Below are positions 60,745 to 64,000 of a DNA stretch of 64,000 nucleotides, one piece after another. Below the pieces are notes generated by a model that saw only the letters and a program-made list of their open reading frames with translations, had not been told where the DNA came from and did no database searches. Source of the stretch: Paenisporosarcina macmurdoensis (lineage in GTDB: Bacteria > Bacillota > Bacilli > Bacillales_A > Planococcaceae); assembly GCF_042658845.1 (NCBI RefSeq), contig NZ_JBHSRI010000018.1, forward strand, positions 467,581-531,580, written 5' to 3'. Position 1 is the first letter of the stretch. Every line of letters starts with the position of its first letter. Made by a program: the position numbers and the translations under genes.

Positions 60745-62010
60745 TTAATCATAACTCGAAATTTTTGATATTGAATAGTAGTCATATTCATTAAAAATTA
60801 CCGTATAGTCTTTTTCTTTCTTGTAGGTCGTCCGTTCCCCACTGGTACTGATGCTATCGTAGACTTCAATGGTACTGACAATGGCATGGTCAGCCTCAAT
60901 CACGGCATCCGTTACTTCATTCGAAGTCAATTCAAATACAGTACCATTCCCTCCAAGCAGACTGATTGACTCCTCCATTTTCTGATAAGCTTCATCAGCA
61001 AGCATGTCTTCAATATAGTAGAAATCTTCTTCCTCAATGGCCATCTCATAACTACTGCGGAAATATTGCACAAAATTAGTTAGACTCGAAACTTCGAAAA
61101 TCCTTTCAATCTCGGTCTCACCAGATTCAAAATCATACTCAGTGTCGTCATGCGGAACAATTTTGGCCACTTCTTCCTCAGTCATCGGAGTATCGGACCA
61201 TTTTTTCAGCAACACTTCCATTGCCGATATGGGGATGGAAAATCCTATCGTTTCATCTTCCACCATCAGCCCAGAATTGATTCCGATAACTTCCCCATTT
61301 GTCGCATCCAGTAAAGGTCCCCCACTACTGCCAGGATAGATTTGCGCATCAATCTGGTACACATCTCCATAGTTATAATCCGAATCTATAGTACGATCGA
61401 GACCCGTCAAATAGCCAATCGATGCTGAATTTTCCAGCCCCTGTGGACTGCCTAATGCGATGATTTCAGAGCCAATCTCCATGAAATTCTTACCTATGGA
61501 TAAAGGTTTTTCACCTGCATAAGCATCTACCTGTATCAAAGCCACATCAAAAAATTCGGATATACCGATTACACGACCAGGGGTGTCTTCCCCCTTGTTA
61601 TTGCGAACTGACACTTTCGTAAAACCTGCCACTACATGTGCATTCGTAATTACGGTCCCTTTCTTTTCAAACAAGAAACCCGAACCCATACCATCATCCG
61701 TAAAAATTGTATAGACACTTGATTGTGCTTTCTTTATAATTTCAGTTTTTTCATTCACACCAGCATCTACATGTGCCACAACACTATTGACCAAGGCAGC
61801 CGGTAACATCGCCATTTTCTCTGAACCATTCAAAGAATGGAGATAACTGTATCCTGCTCCCCCTGTTGTCAGTAAAAGCACTGTTATTCCAGTCAGTAAA
61901 AAGCGTTTTTTATTCTTTTTTTTCAACTTGGATTTCTTTAGATGGTCTTCACAAGCTAAGCAAAAATCTTGATTTCTTTCATTCTCAACACCACAACGAA
62001 CACAAAACAT
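60745..62010 (-). CDS. Membrane-anchored trypsin-like serine protease with zinc ribbon (copy 2)
   Basis: The 421-residue paralogue of the preceding protein has a zinc ribbon (Cys3, Cys6, Cys17, Cys20), a TM segment at about 36-58, and a triad of His125 (TNAHVVAG), Asp155 (FFDVALI) and Ser229 (GSSGGP). It has an acidic hinge (about 295-320) and a C-terminal NTF2-like domain. Both catalytic sites are complete, so both copies may be active. The copies have clearly diverged, so the duplication is not very recent. GTGAGGGGTTAGGAA precedes the ATG. Confidence 0.85.
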   Translation of the reverse strand: MFCVRCGVENERNQDFCLACEDHLKKSKLKKKNKKRFLLTGITVLLLTTGGAGYSYLHSLNGSEKMAMLPAALVNSVVAHVDAGVNEKTEIIKKAQSSVYTIFTDDGMGSGFLFEKKGTVITNAHVVAGFTKVSVRNNKGEDTPGRVIGISEFFDVALIQVDAYAGEKPLSIGKNFMEIGSEIIALGSPQGLENSASIGYLTGLDRTIDSDYNYGDVYQIDAQIYPGSSGGPLLDATNGEVIGINSGLMVEDETIGFSIPISAMEVLLKKWSDTPMTEEEVAKIVPHDDTEYDFESGETEIERIFEVSSLTNFVQYFRSSYEMAIEEEDFYYIEDMLADEAYQKMEESISLLGGNGTVFELTSNEVTDAVIEADHAIVSTIEVYDSISTSGERTTYKKEKDYTVIFNEYDYYSISKISSYD

Positions 62011-62256
62011 TTCCTAACCCCTCACTGTCAAATCTTGTAGTCTTTATCATACAATTTGCTAAGTGAAATAGACATGCTTTTTGTCAGAATAATTAGCTAT
62101 AATTGTAATAATTGAAATTTTTGTCCATAAAAAAACGACCGAAGTTTCATTCAGCCGCTGTTAAATCCACATATTTATTAATTGAAAGTGAATGTGAAAG
62201 AATAGATCATTTCATTCACTTTGCCTTAGATTGGCTTTCTGACGTTCGTAAAGCTT

Positions 62257-62436
62257 CTAGACGTTCACATTATCAGATTGAAGTTCCATAACACTTGGAG
62301 CAATTGGCCAGTTTATATCTTTAGTCCATTCAAGGAGTCCAGGCAATAAAGGTAAAATTTTATTTCTATCCATATTTTTTTCTACTCTTTCAAAATCAGA
62401 TTTATGTCTTGTTAGAAGATTTTCAAATTTTTCCAT
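62257..62436 (-). pseudogene. Short DUF5071-like fragment
   Basis: The roughly 59-residue frame begins MEKFENLLTRHKSDFERVEK with LLPGLLEWTKDINWPIAPSVME. This matches the start of DUF5071-type proteins, which I recall as about twice as long. It ends early at TAG after NVNV. The DNA beyond the stop does not continue in another frame, so the 3' half is probably lost. GGAGTTGCATAT precedes the ATG at 62436. Confidence 0.5.
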
Positions 62437-62485
62437 ATATGCAACTCCAATAGTGTAATCATACAAGAAAAAATTCGCCTTAATC

Positions 62486-62776
62486 TTACCCGTTTGATTT
62501 GTTATCTACCCATTCTTTAAATTTTTTCCGTTCATCTTTGTCTCTTAACAAGTATCTTACATTCTTCCTCGATGTTAAATAAACCCTTATTTCCTTATCT
62601 TCTTCAATCAATTGATTAATTGTTGAAACCTTTAACATTTGTTCAAACCAATATTTCTCCTTTAACTGCTTTAAATTAAACTCAAACTTAGCATCATTAG
62701 ATAGAAAATAGTATCGTATTTCACTAGCAATTTCTTTGAAAACACCCCATATTTCATTAGAGTTATAATCAGTCAA
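62486..62776 (-). CDS. Small hypothetical charged protein
   Basis: The roughly 96-residue lysine/glutamate-rich protein has no recognised motif; the C-terminal half is helical (DERKKFKEWVDN). The start is assigned to the TTG at 62776 because AAAGGTGG lies eight bases ahead; a GTG at 62788 overlaps that site. It lies upstream of the DUF5071 fragment on the same strand. Confidence 0.5.
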   Translation of the reverse strand: MTDYNSNEIWGVFKEIASEIRYYFLSNDAKFEFNLKQLKEKYWFEQMLKVSTINQLIEEDKEIRVYLTSRKNVRYLLRDKDERKKFKEWVDNKSNG

Positions 62777-62892
62777 AAATATTACCACCTTTATTTTATC
62801 GGACGGAATTCTTAAATTTTTCTGCTGCGTTAGTTAAAAAAAAAACTTCTAAGGAGCTTTTGATCTTAAAATCATTTAGTTAAACAAAAATT

Positions 62893-63453
62893 CTATAATT
62901 GAAACTCTTTTTTAATTATTTGAGCGACTTCTTCTGCACTCAAATAAGTGTTATCTAATCTTAAATAATTTTTCTTTTCAATTTCACCCTCTTTAGAATT
63001 CAACCTACCACTTGCTATGGTACTTAGTAAATGTTGTTCAGATTGTGCAATGTTTCTTTTAGTTGGTTTAAATTCAAGTCTATGAGGTGTCGTATTCCGA
63101 ACTAACCTTTCTTCTACGTTGGCCTCTAATTCAACGAAGTAAATATCAGCCCCTTGAGAAGACACTGTTTGGCACATATTGTCTATATCATCCCAATCTT
63201 CTTTTTGATTAAAATACCATACCTTAGTAAAAATCATCCCATAATTATCACTTTTGGAAAATGAATTAAATATTTCCTGACGAAATAGGTGCGTTAATCT
63301 CCACATCTCTGGACTAAATCCGAATAGTGGCTCTAGTAAATCAATAGTCATATGGTTATGAAATAACTTTAATCCTGTTATCTTTGATAATTCTTGTCCG
63401 ACAGTCATTTTTCCAACTGCTTGTGGTCCAAATATAAAAACAAACTTTTTCAT
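62893..63453 (-). CDS. P-loop AAA_18/kinase-like protein
   Basis: The 186-residue protein begins MKKFVFIFGPQAVGKMTVG, a Walker A variant GPQAVGKM. It has HNHMTIDLLEPLFG, RLVRNTTPHRLEFKPTKR (an Arg-rich lid) and LRLDNTYLSAEEVA at the end. This resembles shikimate-/adenylate-kinase-like small kinases of unknown substrate, common in Bacilli near accessory genes. GGAGGAAGGAATT precedes the ATG at 63453. It is a lone gene. Confidence 0.72.
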   Translation of the reverse strand: MKKFVFIFGPQAVGKMTVGQELSKITGLKLFHNHMTIDLLEPLFGFSPEMWRLTHLFRQEIFNSFSKSDNYGMIFTKVWYFNQKEDWDDIDNMCQTVSSQGADIYFVELEANVEERLVRNTTPHRLEFKPTKRNIAQSEQHLLSTIASGRLNSKEGEIEKKNYLRLDNTYLSAEEVAQIIKKEFQL

Positions 63454-63952
63454 AATTCCTTCCTCCAAAACAGTAATGAAAAAATCTTATAAAACAAATT
63501 TTTTTATATTCTCTGCTATTAAATATTGATGTTAATCGATAATAAGCTAAAGCAACTAACGCCCTATAATCCGGACTAATAAATTGTATATATTTACATA
63601 AAATAGCTAGTATTTCTGCAATAATGTACTATTTTGTTTCGTACATATTATTATGTATACCAAAATCAGAACCCTCATAATAGGTAACTTCGCAATACGA
63701 CATTTTTAATGAACCCCTGTCCCATTCACCTGGAGGTAAACTAAACTCCTTCACGTCCTAATTCCTTCTTAACCTCCACCTGTTTTAGTTCGCACTTTAA
63801 CAGTAGAGGTTGACTTGGGTGACTAGCAAGTCCTTTTCTATTTACTTGAGAATCTCATGCCGAACTCTGTACAAATTGGATAGGATACAATTAGTTGGAC
63901 AACGAAATTAAGGGCAAGTAGAATAATACACAACCAGTGAGGAGAATCTACT
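63454..63952. other. Intergenic/IS-flanking region
   Basis: About 500 nt without a recognised gene. AT-rich sequence with the inverted-type repeat TACTATTTTGTTTCGTACATATTATTATGTATAC near 63626-63660. The left end of the adjoining insertion sequence must lie shortly before 63953 but its inverted repeat could not be fixed, since the right end is outside the window. Confidence 0.4.
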
Positions 63953-64000
63953 ATGTCCAAAAAAAGAAGAACATTTTCAACCGAGTTTAAAAAACAAGTG
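63953..64000 (+). mobile_element. IS3-family transposase OrfA, first codons (cut by window edge)
   Basis: MSKKRRTFSTEFKKQV begins here behind GTGAGGAGAATCTACT. The SxxFK helix-turn-helix start is typical of IS3-type OrfA. The rest of the element lies outside. It is the only insertion-sequence trace in the window. Confidence 0.8.

Noticed and set aside
63600..63952. Search for the left inverted repeat of the IS3 element
   Set aside because: The opposite end is outside the window, so no inverted repeat or target duplication can be verified.
1..64000. tRNA, rRNA, CRISPR array, prophage or toxin-antitoxin module
   Set aside because: None was seen on reading; the window is mostly core chromosome. 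A tRNAscan or CRISPR search would settle it.

Overview
The window looks like chromosomal DNA from a low-GC, spore-forming member of the Bacillales. The gene content and order fit the Planococcaceae best (a Psychrobacillus/Paenisporosarcina/Sporosarcina-like organism). This is inferred from spo0M, an sspH-type spore protein gene, B. subtilis-like ypm/ypg/ype/ypd gene order, AGGAGG-type ribosome binding sites, and frequent TTG/GTG starts. There are no rRNA or tRNA genes, no CRISPR array and no phage. The only recognisable mobile gene is the first 16 codons of an IS3-type transposase at the right edge.

Layout. 1-6.2 kb: start of glgC, then glgB (glycogen synthesis), a membrane-anchored protein, a cupin protein and a GH15-type glucan hydrolase. 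6.8-12.5 kb: CAP-domain secreted protein, COG0523 GTPase, Ctp-type protease, deoD, spo0M, yozE. 13.2-19.5 kb: msrA/msrB, ypmS/ypmR, a DegV protein, plsC, and the dfrA-thyA folate/dTMP pair with ypjP. 19.6-27.8 kb: a 25-residue membrane peptide gene, an RsmJ-like methyltransferase, bacilliredoxin, cvfC-like ypgR, an ABC-F ATPase, ypgQ, cspD, ypeQ, and a preQ1-riboswitch-controlled queuosine-precursor transporter with ypdQ. 27.9-31.6 kb: a complete TPP-riboswitch-controlled thiamine salvage operon (tenA-thiM-thiD-thiE-thiW). 31.7-45.4 kb: second cold-shock gene, coaW, a possible NlpC-like protein, a UvrD-like helicase, a lipid kinase, dbpA, a DUF2187 protein, a rhodanese, the fused dynamin dynA and a P-loop protein. 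45.7-54.4 kb: a maltose-acetyltransferase-like protein, an incomplete and a complete polar amino-acid ABC transporter, a sterol-desaturase-family protein, a VLRF1-like protein and nanoRNase nrnB. 54.5-59.2 kb: ykuS, sspH, and a ribose-type ABC transporter behind a SAM (S-box) riboswitch. 59.4-62.0 kb: two tandem membrane-anchored trypsin-like proteases with zinc ribbons. 62.2-64 kb: small ORFs, a P-loop kinase-like protein and the IS3 gene start.

The signals most worth a second look are regulatory or repetitive. They are: (a) the SAM riboswitch with an enlarged P3 region and a visible antiterminator upstream of a ribose-type transporter, which suggests import of a methylthioribose-like sulfur-salvage compound; (b) a preQ1-I aptamer abutting the ypdP ribosome binding site; (c) intergenic repeat families whose hairpin stems change sequence but stay paired between copies; (d) the 25-residue peptide gene with its own ribosome binding site and terminator; (e) the duplicated zinc-ribbon/TM/trypsin proteins; and (f) paired direct repeats on the cspD promoter and a 16-nt palindrome directly before the ribosome binding site of the other csp gene. 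All identities come from reading the sequence; no database search was run.
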